Origin: Ravibacter sp964559125 | GTDB taxonomy: Bacteria; Bacteroidota; Bacteroidia; Cytophagales; Spirosomataceae | Reading direction: 5' to 3' | NCBI GenBank assembly: GCA_964559125.1 | Contig: CAZLGW010000030.1 | Span: forward strand, 1 to 64,000 | DNA length: 64,000 nt | Part shown: piece after piece, positions 28,301 to 34,962 of the stretch | How positions within the stretch are numbered: the stretch's first letter is position 1 | How the letters are laid out: each line of letters starts with the position of its first letter | The notes under the pieces: model-generated | Database searches by the model: none | Seen by the model: only the letters and a program-made list of their open reading frames with translations | Told to the model about the DNA's origin: nothing | Translations under genes and position numbers: made by a program

Positions 28301-28782
28301 CTGACGCCCGGAAGATACTCTCCTCCGGCTTCCCGGACGGTACCGGTGATATTTCGCTCGGCAGGGGCGTTAATTTTAGGCAGCAGCGGGATCAGGCGGT
28401 CCATCTTATTTTCGGGGGCGCGGACACGGCTCAGGATAATATGCTCTCCGCTTATCCTGTAACCAAGCCCTAAAGGTTCGAAGACGGACTGCAGGATCTC
28501 TCCCAAAGGTTGCCTGGTGGCTGAAACGTCGACTTTTCTTTCGGCTCCTACTACTTTGGAGCTATACATGAACCTTACATTTGCCTCTTTCTCAATCTGA
28601 AATAGCACAGACTTCAGAGATTTGTTTTCAGCTTTTATGGAAATCCGCTGTTCCAGTACACTCTGACCTGAAAGCACCGTGGCGTTTGAAATACTCACGG
28701 CAAGCAGCAACATGCTGATTTGTTGGATGCTGATCCTCATGATTCTAAACAGCAGATCATGCTTTTGTAAAAGGTATTTCAT
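25336..28782 (-). CDS. SusC/RagA-family TonB-dependent transporter with STN domain (locus 2)
   Basis: Outer-membrane TonB-dependent importer of 1148 residues. A leader MKYLLQKHDLLFRIMR precedes the signal segment (ISMLLLAVSISNATVLSGQ). Domains: STN (about 48-120, LKSVLFQIEKEANVRFMY), carboxypeptidase-regulatory-like (about 145-225, GTVREAGGEYLPGVSVLLKG), SusC signature LDELVVVGYGTVKKSDLTG, plug (MVVLDGVIYNG, VDILKDASSAAVFGARAA) and a 22-strand type barrel ending in FTMGLKFGL. The STN domain pairs it with FecR at 28940-30004. An antisense promoter-like element abuts its start codon (28763-28789). Substrate unknown, presumably that of the downstream flavoenzyme. Confidence 0.95.
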   Translation of the reverse strand: MKYLLQKHDLLFRIMRISIQQISMLLLAVSISNATVLSGQSVLEQRISIKAENKSLKSVLFQIEKEANVRFMYSSKVVGAERKVDVSATRQPLGEILQSVFEPLGLGYRISGEHIILSRVRAPENKMDRLIPLLPKINAPAERNITGTVREAGGEYLPGVSVLLKGTHKGTVTDPTGNFVLTLTDSELTSDAALVFSFVGFISKEVAIGNRTQINVELQLSTNQLDELVVVGYGTVKKSDLTGAVVRLDAATFQDQPMTQIGDMLTGTIAGFNANQSTGAAGGSSMEIRGPKSLNASRAPMVVLDGVIYNGSIADINPSDIESVDILKDASSAAVFGARAAAGVILVNTKNGKEGKARVNFTANVGVAGTTNQYKAFDANGYLTFRRDVLRAINPNMPSFYYDNPSGLPSGVTIDQWRAASNNPQTDNTREWLSRLRFFDVETENYLAGKTVDWYNAVMQKGVRQSYSVSVDGGSKDIKYYWSLGYDDNEGVIRGDKFQSIRSRLNVDFKINNWLTLAAYTQFGDRDQSVVQANLGQMYIMSPYGDDFDEEGNVVWFPNTFATANPMIDYYGRQRYNRANTFFTSLQGKVKLPLGFDYKLSFQPRYSWSKDYSFWPSTTLMGGQTYSNGYGTRSDASSYEYIVDNLLHWNRSFGNHSFDATLLYSIEKALSWSSVHGNQSFVPNQNLGFHGLQYGTNPFLSDSDTKITGDAAMGRINYAFKDRYLFTGSIRRDGYSAFGNQNPRAVFPAMAVAWKISEEPFFNVNSVSHMKLRLSWGINGNREIGAYSALAQLTSNLYYDGTSVQVGVFNNTLANHGLKWERTTSINVGLDAGLLSNRINTTLEYYDMTTTDLLMNRLLPEITGFTSITTNLGELGNRGFELAISSVNVSRSNFNWKSSLVFSLNRNKIKKLFGDYEEVVENGKTIHRELPDYSNEWFPGQPIDRIWNYKMEGIWQEEEREKAQEYRLQPGDIKATDVDGNGTYEALIDKMFIGYSTPRYRAGLRNEFSFFKNFSASVFIRADLGHLGSFADGLRRGGADTYDRRNAQNFPYWTPENRNMEFPRLTANTNVFGGGIMMYKPMSFVRVQDISLAYKMPASLLSSLRVDNLRIYASARNLLTFSKWPGWDPESGMAPMPQIFTMGLKFGL

Positions 28783-28795
28783 AGATTTGAATTGC

Positions 28796-28918
28796 CTTAC
28801 AGGCGGTTTTTGTTTAACATAGTTAACAGATGTTTGGACAGGAACTCAGCCGGTAGCCGTTCGCAGCGGTTTCCCGGTAATCATCCGGCGGCATTCGCAG
28901 TGCTGCCGGATTTTTTTT
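28796..28918 (+). ncRNA. Predicted antisense small RNA over the susC leader (locus 2)
   Basis: On the plus strand TTTTG-N14-TAGATTTG (28763-28789) is followed about 95 bases later by a hairpin (ATCCGGCGGCA / TGCTGCCGGAT, one mismatch) and eight T's. All neighbouring genes run on the minus strand, so this terminator serves none of them. The inferred RNA of about 120 nucleotides is complementary to the susC2 leader. Spacing, orientation and contact with the susC start codon are the same as at 12167-12262 although the rest of the sequence differs. Ends are estimates. Confidence 0.52.
28883..28918 (+). terminator. Antisense-oriented terminator in the fecR-susC spacer (locus 2)
   Basis: An 11-base-pair stem with one mismatch and a 7-base loop is followed by T8 on the plus strand only. 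It points against fecR2 and susC2. Confidence 0.8.
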
Positions 28919-28939
28919 GTTTATATAGCTAATGCCTCT

Positions 28940-30004
28940 TCAATCGCATCCCGGGCCGTCGATCAGGATCTGGCCGTCGGTTATCCGGTAGCTTACCTGT
29001 ATTGTTTCGCAGATCAGATCCAGCTTGTTAAAAAGGTCTTCTTTCGTCATCCTTGCGGTCAGGTTGCATTTGGCAAGGTTCTCTTTGTCATAGGCAATCG
29101 GGATACCATAAGCTTGCTCGAGGGCTGCAAATACTTCTGGAATGGGCGTATCATTGAATGTGAAGCGCTGGTGCTGATCGGGTAGCCGCAGGATAGCCGG
29201 GGCATCTATCAGCGTCTTGATGATTTTATCGTTCTTCCTCGAAATCACGGCCAGTTGATTCGGTGTCAGCACCATTTCGGCTACCGTTTCGTCTTCCTGC
29301 TGGTCTTCTGCCGTTTTCTGAACCGTTACCTTCCCCGACGAGACTGATACGGATACATTTTCATCGTAATCATAGGCTTTCACACGGAAGACCGTACCAA
29401 GCACTTTGGTTACCACATTGTGAGACTTTACTATAAAAGGCCGGTCCGTTTTTCTGATTACATCGAAAGAGGCCTCACCTTCAAGCCACACCGTGCGGTT
29501 GGCTTTTCCGAATTGCCCGTCTACTCTGAGACGACTGTCGGGCGACAGTTTTACCGTGCTCCCTTCGGACAGGGGAATCGTTATGACATCGTTACTCTCG
29601 TTGGTATGCCAGGTAGCGCCCGATTCGGCCAACCGGGCATGGCCATAGCCTTTCTCCTGAGAATGATCTTTAAGGTAAACCCATAATGTCATAAATATAA
29701 AGGCGGGCAGCAGTACCGCTGCCGCGCAGGAGAACCATTTTCTTCTAAAAAACGGCGGCTTGTGAAGCCGTTGGCTGATACTAGCTATCGCCTGGCTGAC
29801 TTCAGAAGCGTCTACTTCCTCCGGTTTGAAAGCCAGCCCGACGACCATACTGGCAGCTTCTTCCATCAGCAGTTTTTTCTCGGGGTTGGATTCACTCCAG
29901 GTCTGCCAGAAATTGTCTTTAGGATCCAGCATCCCCAATGCCCACTGACGGAAGTAAAAATCCTGGACAAAGTCTTCCAGGGCATATTTCTCATAATTTT
30001 TCAT
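28940..30004 (-). CDS. FecR-family anti-sigma factor (locus 2)
   Basis: Membrane anti-sigma factor of 354 residues from the start at 30004 (MKNYEKYALEDFV). That start overlaps the sigma stop as ATGA, the usual coupled arrangement; an ATG at 30016 is also in frame. A cytoplasmic domain (1-88), one membrane span (about 91-110, WFSCAAAVLLPAFIFMTLWVY), a FecR domain (about 125-230, ITIPLSEGSTVKLSPDS, WLEGEASFDVIRK) and a C-terminal DUF4974 domain (about 280-354, FNDTPIPEVFAALEQAYGIPI) are seen. It would transmit substrate signals from SusC2 to the sigma factor. Confidence 0.92.
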   Translation of the reverse strand: MKNYEKYALEDFVQDFYFRQWALGMLDPKDNFWQTWSESNPEKKLLMEEAASMVVGLAFKPEEVDASEVSQAIASISQRLHKPPFFRRKWFSCAAAVLLPAFIFMTLWVYLKDHSQEKGYGHARLAESGATWHTNESNDVITIPLSEGSTVKLSPDSRLRVDGQFGKANRTVWLEGEASFDVIRKTDRPFIVKSHNVVTKVLGTVFRVKAYDYDENVSVSVSSGKVTVQKTAEDQQEDETVAEMVLTPNQLAVISRKNDKIIKTLIDAPAILRLPDQHQRFTFNDTPIPEVFAALEQAYGIPIAYDKENLAKCNLTARMTKEDLFNKLDLICETIQVSYRITDGQILIDGPGCD

Positions 30005-30606
30005 GGGTAGATCCAATTGTTTTTAATGAATCTGATAGCTTCGTAGACCAGGTTGACGGCTGAGTGCCTGTTAATGCCCATGGTGTCGGCGATGTCCTCG
30101 TAGTTCAGCTCCTGGTAAAACCGCAGGTACACCGCTTCCCGCTGCCGCTTAGTCAGCTGTGCCAGGCTTTTTTTTAGCTTTTTCAGGTCTTCGTGCTGAA
30201 TCTCGGTATTGATCAGGTAGGTTTCTATTGCAAACTGGACCTCGAAATCGTAGTCGTCGGAAACCTCCGGGGCTTCTTTGAACCATCGTATCCTGCCCAC
30301 TTCGCGCAAGAGCTTTCGCCTTAATGAGACCAGGAGATAACTCTTGGGCGTACGGACATCGCCTACTGAATTCCGGTTTTTCCAGATGTCGAGAAAAAGG
30401 TCCTGGATGCAATCTTTTACCAGCTCCCTGTCTTTCTGGAATCTCATGCCGTAGTTGAGCATAGCCGGATAATAGAGCTCTATCAACTCATTGAAGGCTT
30501 CTTTGTTGCCTTGCTTGAAGGAAAGCCAGATTTGTGGCGCATTTTCCTCGAGCAAATGCCTTTGCAGGAGATGGTCTGTTGTTCTTAATGTTTTCGGGCT
30601 TTGCAT
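30001..30606 (-). CDS. ECF RNA polymerase sigma factor (locus 2)
   Basis: Sigma-70 family ECF factor of 201 residues. Region 2 lies at about 30-100 (WLSFKQGNKEAFNELIELYYP, LVKDCIQDLFLDIWKNR, SYLLVSLRRKLLRE); region 4 at about 145-195 (LAQLTKRQREAVYLRFYQELNYEDIADTMG). It is unlike the sigma factor at 10168 outside the family motifs, so the two loci are not a recent duplication. It heads a predicted six-gene unit: sigma, fecR, susC, susD, FAD oxidoreductase, FMN/HEAT protein. A good promoter-like element is at 30746-30775. Confidence 0.92.
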   Translation of the reverse strand: MQSPKTLRTTDHLLQRHLLEENAPQIWLSFKQGNKEAFNELIELYYPAMLNYGMRFQKDRELVKDCIQDLFLDIWKNRNSVGDVRTPKSYLLVSLRRKLLREVGRIRWFKEAPEVSDDYDFEVQFAIETYLINTEIQHEDLKKLKKSLAQLTKRQREAVYLRFYQELNYEDIADTMGINRHSAVNLVYEAIRFIKNNWIYP

Positions 30607-30745
30607 CAGGTTGCTACAGGTTTAGACGGAAGACCGGGAAAAACACCTTGCCTTTTACTATAAAGAGATGCTGTCTTGCGGAAAGTCCTGAAAAAAATAT
30701 ACTTTTTTTAACCGGATTTTAATAATCGGTTAAACCAGGCTGCAA

Positions 30746-30775
30746 CAAAAGTAAAAAAGAAGTGAATTTCGACAA
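30746..30775 (-). promoter_or_regulatory. Candidate promoter of the locus-2 sigma factor
   Basis: Minus strand: TTG (30775-30773), 19 bases, TACTTTTG (30753-30746), an exact Bacteroidota-type arrangement. The -33 box lies inside the edge of repeat copy B. Transcription would begin near 30739, leaving a leader of about 130 bases. Confidence 0.5.
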
Positions 30776-30897
30776 GCTCTTTCCCGTCTCCCGACGGTGA
30801 AAGAGCGAAAGCCGGTCTGAGACCGGCAAATGTGTGAGCTATTAATCCGGGTCATAGACCCGGTATCGCCCTCCCGTCGTCTGAGACGAGGGAGAGC
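30772..30897 (-). repeat. Multi-hairpin repeat, copy B
   Basis: Four palindromes in a row: GCTCTTTCCCGTC/GACGGTGAAAGAGC (30776-30806), GCCGGTC-TGA-GACCGGC (30811-30827), CCGGGTC-ATA-GACCCGG (30847-30863) and CTCCCGTCGTCT/AGACGAGGGAG (30871-30894). Each has GTC...GAC at its tip. The reverse complement matches copy A at 18866-18962 module for module except that copy A lacks the third hairpin. The spacer 30607-30908 otherwise holds only the sigma promoter. Confidence 0.82.
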
Positions 30898-30908
30898 AAA
30901 AAAACGAC

Positions 30909-31970
30909 TCAGTTTTTAGGAAAGCCCTGATCTGATTTTACCTCTTCGATCTGAAGGGTATGGCGTGCCGTATGAGCCGGGATGAACAAAGCAAACTGGT
31001 AGCTGTCGACGGCCCCGAAAGGCGCATCCATAACCCGGTTTCTCAGCGATCCGGCTGAAATCCCATCAATGTAGGTGAGTATTTCGTCGTTTTGTTTTTT
31101 CAATTGGTCCAACCTTGCCTTTACATCTATGCTGGATTCGGCCGGCAGCATATTCCCGGAAGCCTTTGCTTTGTACTCCCGGTTGGTCATGGCTTTGATG
31201 ATATCGTCATCACTCATTTTGAGCTCCTCTCTCCGTGAAGGGTTTTCAGGTGCATCCAGCGCTTTCTTCAGGTATCCGAAAAGCTCGGGCGCAGTAAGGG
31301 CGATATGCTCGACGCACTGTGCTACCGACCAGCGGTCTTTGCCGGGTTTGAAATTCAGCTGGGTTTCCGACAGGCCTTCGACAGATTTGAGGAGATTGAT
31401 ATAGGTTTCACTGTAATAGGCGGCCAGCTTCCCTTTTTCGCTTGCGGCGCTTTCCTGCGATTCGAGGAGTTCCTTAAGATTTTGCGTACCTGTCTCGAAA
31501 TCCTTGTTCATATCCATGAAAAGGCTCACCAGGTTCCAGGGATAGGGCGATTCACCCGAGATCCCCCAGGTGACTTCCGTCTCGCCGGGGGTTACTTCCT
31601 TCAGTTTGAAATAGCCCTGCGCCGGCTCGCCGAATCCGAAGTCCAGTTTGGATAGCACTGAGTCGGCGGCCGCGACTTTTGTGATCGTCTGCGATCCGTT
31701 ACCTACTTTTTCGCTTTCCCATTTTAAAACATACCCTTCAGTGCCGTCCGTACCTTCCGATGTAGTTTTGATATCAGGATCCATCTTGAACCACACGCCG
31801 AAATCGCGTTGGTTGTTTACGTTTTTGACATAGTCGAACACTTCATGTCTGGATTTCCGGATGGTGACCGTGTTTTCGGCTTTAAAGTGCCTGGATACGA
31901 ACAATGCTGCGATCAGCGGAATGGCAATGAGGATCAACAGCGCAATGAGAATTTTCTTTAATACTTTCAT
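30909..31970 (-). CDS. SRPBCC (START-like) domain fused to a DinB-like domain
   Basis: A membrane-anchored two-domain protein of 353 residues. An N-terminal hydrophobic helix (about 5-26) is followed by an SRPBCC/polyketide cyclase-like domain (about 30-170, TIRKSRHEVFDYVKNVNN, EVTWGISGESPYPWNLVSLF), the type often annotated as ligand-binding. The C-terminal half (about 180-345) is a DinB_2-like four-helix bundle with potential metal ligands His in QCVEHIALTAPELF and in FIPAHTARHTLQIEEV. DinB_2 proteins are usually free-standing; the fusion is visible as one uninterrupted frame. It is followed on the same strand by nothing before repeat B and preceded by the DUF1801 gene 28 bases upstream. 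Role unknown, perhaps thiol- or stress-related. Confidence 0.75.
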   Translation of the reverse strand: MKVLKKILIALLILIAIPLIAALFVSRHFKAENTVTIRKSRHEVFDYVKNVNNQRDFGVWFKMDPDIKTTSEGTDGTEGYVLKWESEKVGNGSQTITKVAAADSVLSKLDFGFGEPAQGYFKLKEVTPGETEVTWGISGESPYPWNLVSLFMDMNKDFETGTQNLKELLESQESAASEKGKLAAYYSETYINLLKSVEGLSETQLNFKPGKDRWSVAQCVEHIALTAPELFGYLKKALDAPENPSRREELKMSDDDIIKAMTNREYKAKASGNMLPAESSIDVKARLDQLKKQNDEILTYIDGISAGSLRNRVMDAPFGAVDSYQFALFIPAHTARHTLQIEEVKSDQGFPKN

Positions 31971-31998
31971 TAGTTTGTGGTTTTTGGGTGAAACGGAT

Positions 31999-32358
31999 TC
32001 AGACGATTTCCTTCTTCCGGAAGGCTACGATACGCCTGATGAGATCCAGGGGTAATCCGGATTTATCCGGGAACTGGATGACTGATTTGGTTACTTTCAG
32101 CCCGGATAATTCAGGCTCGAATTCCTTTAGCAGGGCCTGACTCCAGGGACTTGAGATGGAAATATGGTTCCCGAAAGCGGCATAGTAGATCAGGAATTTT
32201 TTACTGATTTTAAAGGCCGGTATCTGGTAGCTGATGACTTCCTGCGCTTCGGGGGCTGTTTCCTTTATGATTTTCCGGATTTGCCGCATTCTCTCCTGCA
32301 CCTCTTCGGGGAATGCGGAGTGGTATTCGTCGATAGTCTGATAATCAGTTTTGGCCAT
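31999..32358 (-). CDS. DUF1801 domain protein (short form)
   Basis: A small protein of 119 residues with the DUF1801 core: TIDEYHSAFPEEVQERMRQIRKIIKETAP, EVISYQIPAFK, FLIYYAAFGNHISI and LPLDLIRRIVAFRKKEI. It is a different subgroup from the gene at 17570. It lies 28 bases before the SRPBCC-DinB gene and is probably co-transcribed. No catalytic residues are known. Confidence 0.85.
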   Translation of the reverse strand: MAKTDYQTIDEYHSAFPEEVQERMRQIRKIIKETAPEAQEVISYQIPAFKISKKFLIYYAAFGNHISISSPWSQALLKEFEPELSGLKVTKSVIQFPDKSGLPLDLIRRIVAFRKKEIV

Positions 32359-32538
32359 AGTAATTTTTTGTTAAAGGTTACAACGGGAGTTGCACGGTTG
32401 CACAGTCGATTCGGGATACAACCTGTTTTCCAATGGCTAAAGTATAAAAGTGATACGGGGAAATCACTTGTCATTTGACAAGAAACGATACCCATTTATT
32501 CCTAACTTGCGGCTTGAAAGACAGTTGCCGGATACTCC

Positions 32539-33180
32539 ATGATAAAAATTACTGCATTTACATTTAACCCGTTTGCCGAGAATACATACGTTATTTACGA
32601 TGAAAGTGGAGAAGCTGTCATTGTCGATCCGGGCAATTACGAGCCGGAAGAGGACCGGCGGTTGTCGGATTTTATCGCAGAAAACAGGCTTAGGCCGGTC
32701 CTGGTCGCCAATACGCACGCCCATGTAGATCATGTACTGGGTGCGGCATATGTGAAAAACAGGTTTGGCATCCCCTTTGCCCTGCATCCCCAGGATGAAC
32801 CGACACTGCGATCGGTAAAGGTATATGCGCCTCACTACGGATTTAACGCTTACGACGAACCTGAAGTGGACCAATGGTTGCAGGAAGGCGGGAAAATTAC
32901 TTTCGGATCGTCGGAAATGGATATTATTTTTGTCCCCGGGCATTCTCCCGGGCACGTCGCCTTTTACGGCAGAGAGCAGCGGATACTCCTGGCGGGCGAT
33001 GTATTGTTCAGGGAAAGTATCGGGCGGACGGATCTGCCGGGAGGGGATCATCAGACATTGATCAGGGGTATCCTGGAAAAGGTTTTTGTCCTGCCCGACG
33101 ACGTAACGGTCTATCCCGGGCATGGTCCTTTTACCACCATCGGGTACGAAAAGAAGAATAACCCTTTTTTCCGGTTCTGA
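32539..33180 (+). CDS. Metallo-beta-lactamase-fold hydrolase, glyoxalase II-like
   Basis: Binuclear zinc hydrolase of 213 residues. The metal motif is H60-x-H62-x-D64-H65 in NTHAHVDHVLGA, followed by GHSPGHVAFY, LLAGDVLF and YPGHGPFTTIG, which supply the other His and Asp ligands. The family hydrolyses thioesters such as S-lactoylglutathione or related thiol adducts; the shorter C-terminus, compared with true glyoxalase II (about 250 residues), puts it in the broad GloB-like group. It leads a plus-strand run with pssA, fabH and envelope genes. Cytoplasmic, no signal peptide. Confidence 0.88.
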   Translation: MIKITAFTFNPFAENTYVIYDESGEAVIVDPGNYEPEEDRRLSDFIAENRLRPVLVANTHAHVDHVLGAAYVKNRFGIPFALHPQDEPTLRSVKVYAPHYGFNAYDEPEVDQWLQEGGKITFGSSEMDIIFVPGHSPGHVAFYGREQRILLAGDVLFRESIGRTDLPGGDHQTLIRGILEKVFVLPDDVTVYPGHGPFTTIGYEKKNNPFFRF

Positions 33181-33201
33181 CCGGGGAGTTTTATCGCAGG
33201 T

Positions 33202-33909
33202 TTGAAGAAAACGACCATGATCCGACACATCCCTAATATGTTTACCCTCGCCAATCTTCTCTGCGGTTGCATCGGGATCGTGTGGGTATTCGGGAATAAT
33301 GCGGAAGGAGCCTCTTTCCTGATCCTGCTGGCAGCGCTGTTTGATTTTTTTGATGGTTTTGCCGCCAGGCTCCTGAAAGCTGTGTCGCCTATAGGGAAAG
33401 ACCTGGATTCGCTGGCAGATGTGGTTACGTTCGGGGTACTGCCTTCCTTTATTCTATTCGATATGATGCGCATGGGATTTGAGGAGAGGAATGAATGGCT
33501 GGCTTATGCGGCATTCCTGGTGGCCCTGCTTTCGGCGCTCAGGCTTGCAAAATTTAATAACGACTCCCGGCAGACAGACCGTTTCATAGGTCTGCCGACG
33601 CCTGCCAATGCCATGCTGATCGCGTCGTTTCCTCATATTTTAGCAGGTAGTCCCCGGGGGGAAGCGATTATAGGAAACCCGTGGAACCTGCTTGTCTTTT
33701 CGGTCGTTATATCTTACCTGCTTGTTGCTGAAATGCCGCTTATAGCTCTTAAATTTAAGGGTTTCGGTTGGGGAGGCAACCAGTTGCGCTATTTGCTGAT
33801 AGCTGCTTCTGTTTTGCTGCTGTTCCTGTTCGGATGGATGGCGGTACCTTTTATAATGATCATTTATCTGGGGCTGTCGGTAGGGGAGAGGTTGTTAAGT
33901 GATAAGTAA
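33202..33909 (+). CDS. pssA: CDP-diacylglycerol-serine O-phosphatidyltransferase
   Basis: Inner-membrane enzyme that joins CDP-diacylglycerol and serine to phosphatidylserine, the precursor of phosphatidylethanolamine. The 235 residues have the CDP-alcohol phosphotransferase motif D51-G-x2-A-R-x8-G65-x3-D69-x3-D73 (FDGFAARLLKAVSPIGKDLD) and several hydrophobic helices. The start is TTG at 33202 or ATG at 33217. The MBL gene ends 21 bases upstream and a fabH-type gene begins 33 bases downstream, so lipid synthesis genes are grouped. Confidence 0.92.
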   Translation: MKKTTMIRHIPNMFTLANLLCGCIGIVWVFGNNAEGASFLILLAALFDFFDGFAARLLKAVSPIGKDLDSLADVVTFGVLPSFILFDMMRMGFEERNEWLAYAAFLVALLSALRLAKFNNDSRQTDRFIGLPTPANAMLIASFPHILAGSPRGEAIIGNPWNLLVFSVVISYLLVAEMPLIALKFKGFGWGGNQLRYLLIAASVLLLFLFGWMAVPFIMIIYLGLSVGERLLSDK

Positions 33910-33942
33910 AGAACTTTATTTACAGGTTGTAAACCCAAGAAT

Positions 33943-34944
33943 ATGTCATTTTCACGAATTACGGGAGTAGGTCATTATGTTCCGGAGAATATTGTCACCA
34001 ACCAGGATCTGACTCAATGGATGGATACTTCCGACGAATGGATCAGGGAGCGGACCGGGATCAGGGAGAGAAGGTTTTTTGAATATGGCAAAGATACCAA
34101 CGCCGGCATGGCGGCACATGCGAGCCGGATGGCGCTGGAAAGAGCGGGAAGGACTACGGAGGAGATCGACGTAATTATTTATGCAACCATTACCCCGGAC
34201 TATTTTTTCCCGGGGAGCGCCTTCCTGATGCAGAGGGAGCTGGGTATGGAAACCAAACCCGTGATCGACATCAGGCAGCAATGTTCGGGATTTGTATACG
34301 CGATTTCAGTTGCCGATCAGTTTATTAAAACCGGGATGTATAAAAAAGCGCTTGTAGTTGGCGCCGAAATACAATCTACCTGGATAGATAAAAGCACTGC
34401 CGGGCGGAATGTAGCCGTTATTTTCGGCGACGGCGCCGGGGCAGTCGTAGTTGAGGCGACCGACATGCCCGACAGCAGGATTCTGTCGACGCACCTGCAT
34501 GCCGATGGCCGCTATGCCGAAGACCTGTATGTGAAGGATCCGGGTTCGAGCCGGGAAACCAGGGCAGCTACCCGAGAAATGGTGGATGAGGGCGGATTTA
34601 ATGTTGTGATGAACGGCAATGCGGTTTTCAAACATGCGGTAGTCCGCTTTGAAGAAGTAATAAGAGAGGCGCTGGACTCCAACGGGCTTTCCGAAGGTGA
34701 TATTGATTTGCTGATCCCTCATCAGGCCAATATGAGGATCAGCGAGTATGTCAGGCAGAAAATGGGGCTTCCTGAAGAAAAAGTGATGAACAATATAGAG
34801 AGATACGGCAATACTACTGCCGCTTCGATACCGATAGCGCTTTCGGAAGCATGGGAGCAGGGACGGGTGAAGCCGGGCGACCTGCTTTGCTTTGCAGCCT
34901 TTGGAAGCGGCTTTACCTGGGCCTCCGCTTTGGTAAGATGGTAA
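33943..34944 (+). CDS. fabH: 3-oxoacyl-ACP synthase III (KAS III)
   Basis: Condenses acetyl-CoA or a branched acyl-CoA with malonyl-ACP to start fatty acid synthesis. The 333 residues show the whole catalytic triad: Cys114 in IRQQCSGFVY, His260 in LIPHQANMRI and Asn290 in RYGNTTAASIP, plus the N-terminal GVGHYVPENIVTN and the DEWIRERTGI block. Length and motifs are normal. It could be a specialised paralogue used in another acyl pathway, since Bacteroidota often have several; the neighbouring pssA supports a lipid role. Confidence 0.92.
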   Translation: MSFSRITGVGHYVPENIVTNQDLTQWMDTSDEWIRERTGIRERRFFEYGKDTNAGMAAHASRMALERAGRTTEEIDVIIYATITPDYFFPGSAFLMQRELGMETKPVIDIRQQCSGFVYAISVADQFIKTGMYKKALVVGAEIQSTWIDKSTAGRNVAVIFGDGAGAVVVEATDMPDSRILSTHLHADGRYAEDLYVKDPGSSRETRAATREMVDEGGFNVVMNGNAVFKHAVVRFEEVIREALDSNGLSEGDIDLLIPHQANMRISEYVRQKMGLPEEKVMNNIERYGNTTAASIPIALSEAWEQGRVKPGDLLCFAAFGSGFTWASALVRW

Positions 34945-34962
34945 GGGATATCTGAACCTGTT

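Noticed and set aside
18866..30897. Composite transposon around the second Sus operon
   Set aside because: No transposase or target duplication is visible and the bracketing repeats are short hairpin arrays; kept only as an inverted-repeat observation.
32464..33228. Open frame of 254 codons opposite the MBL-fold hydrolase
   Set aside because: Antisense shadow of a well-supported gene; no domain is visible.
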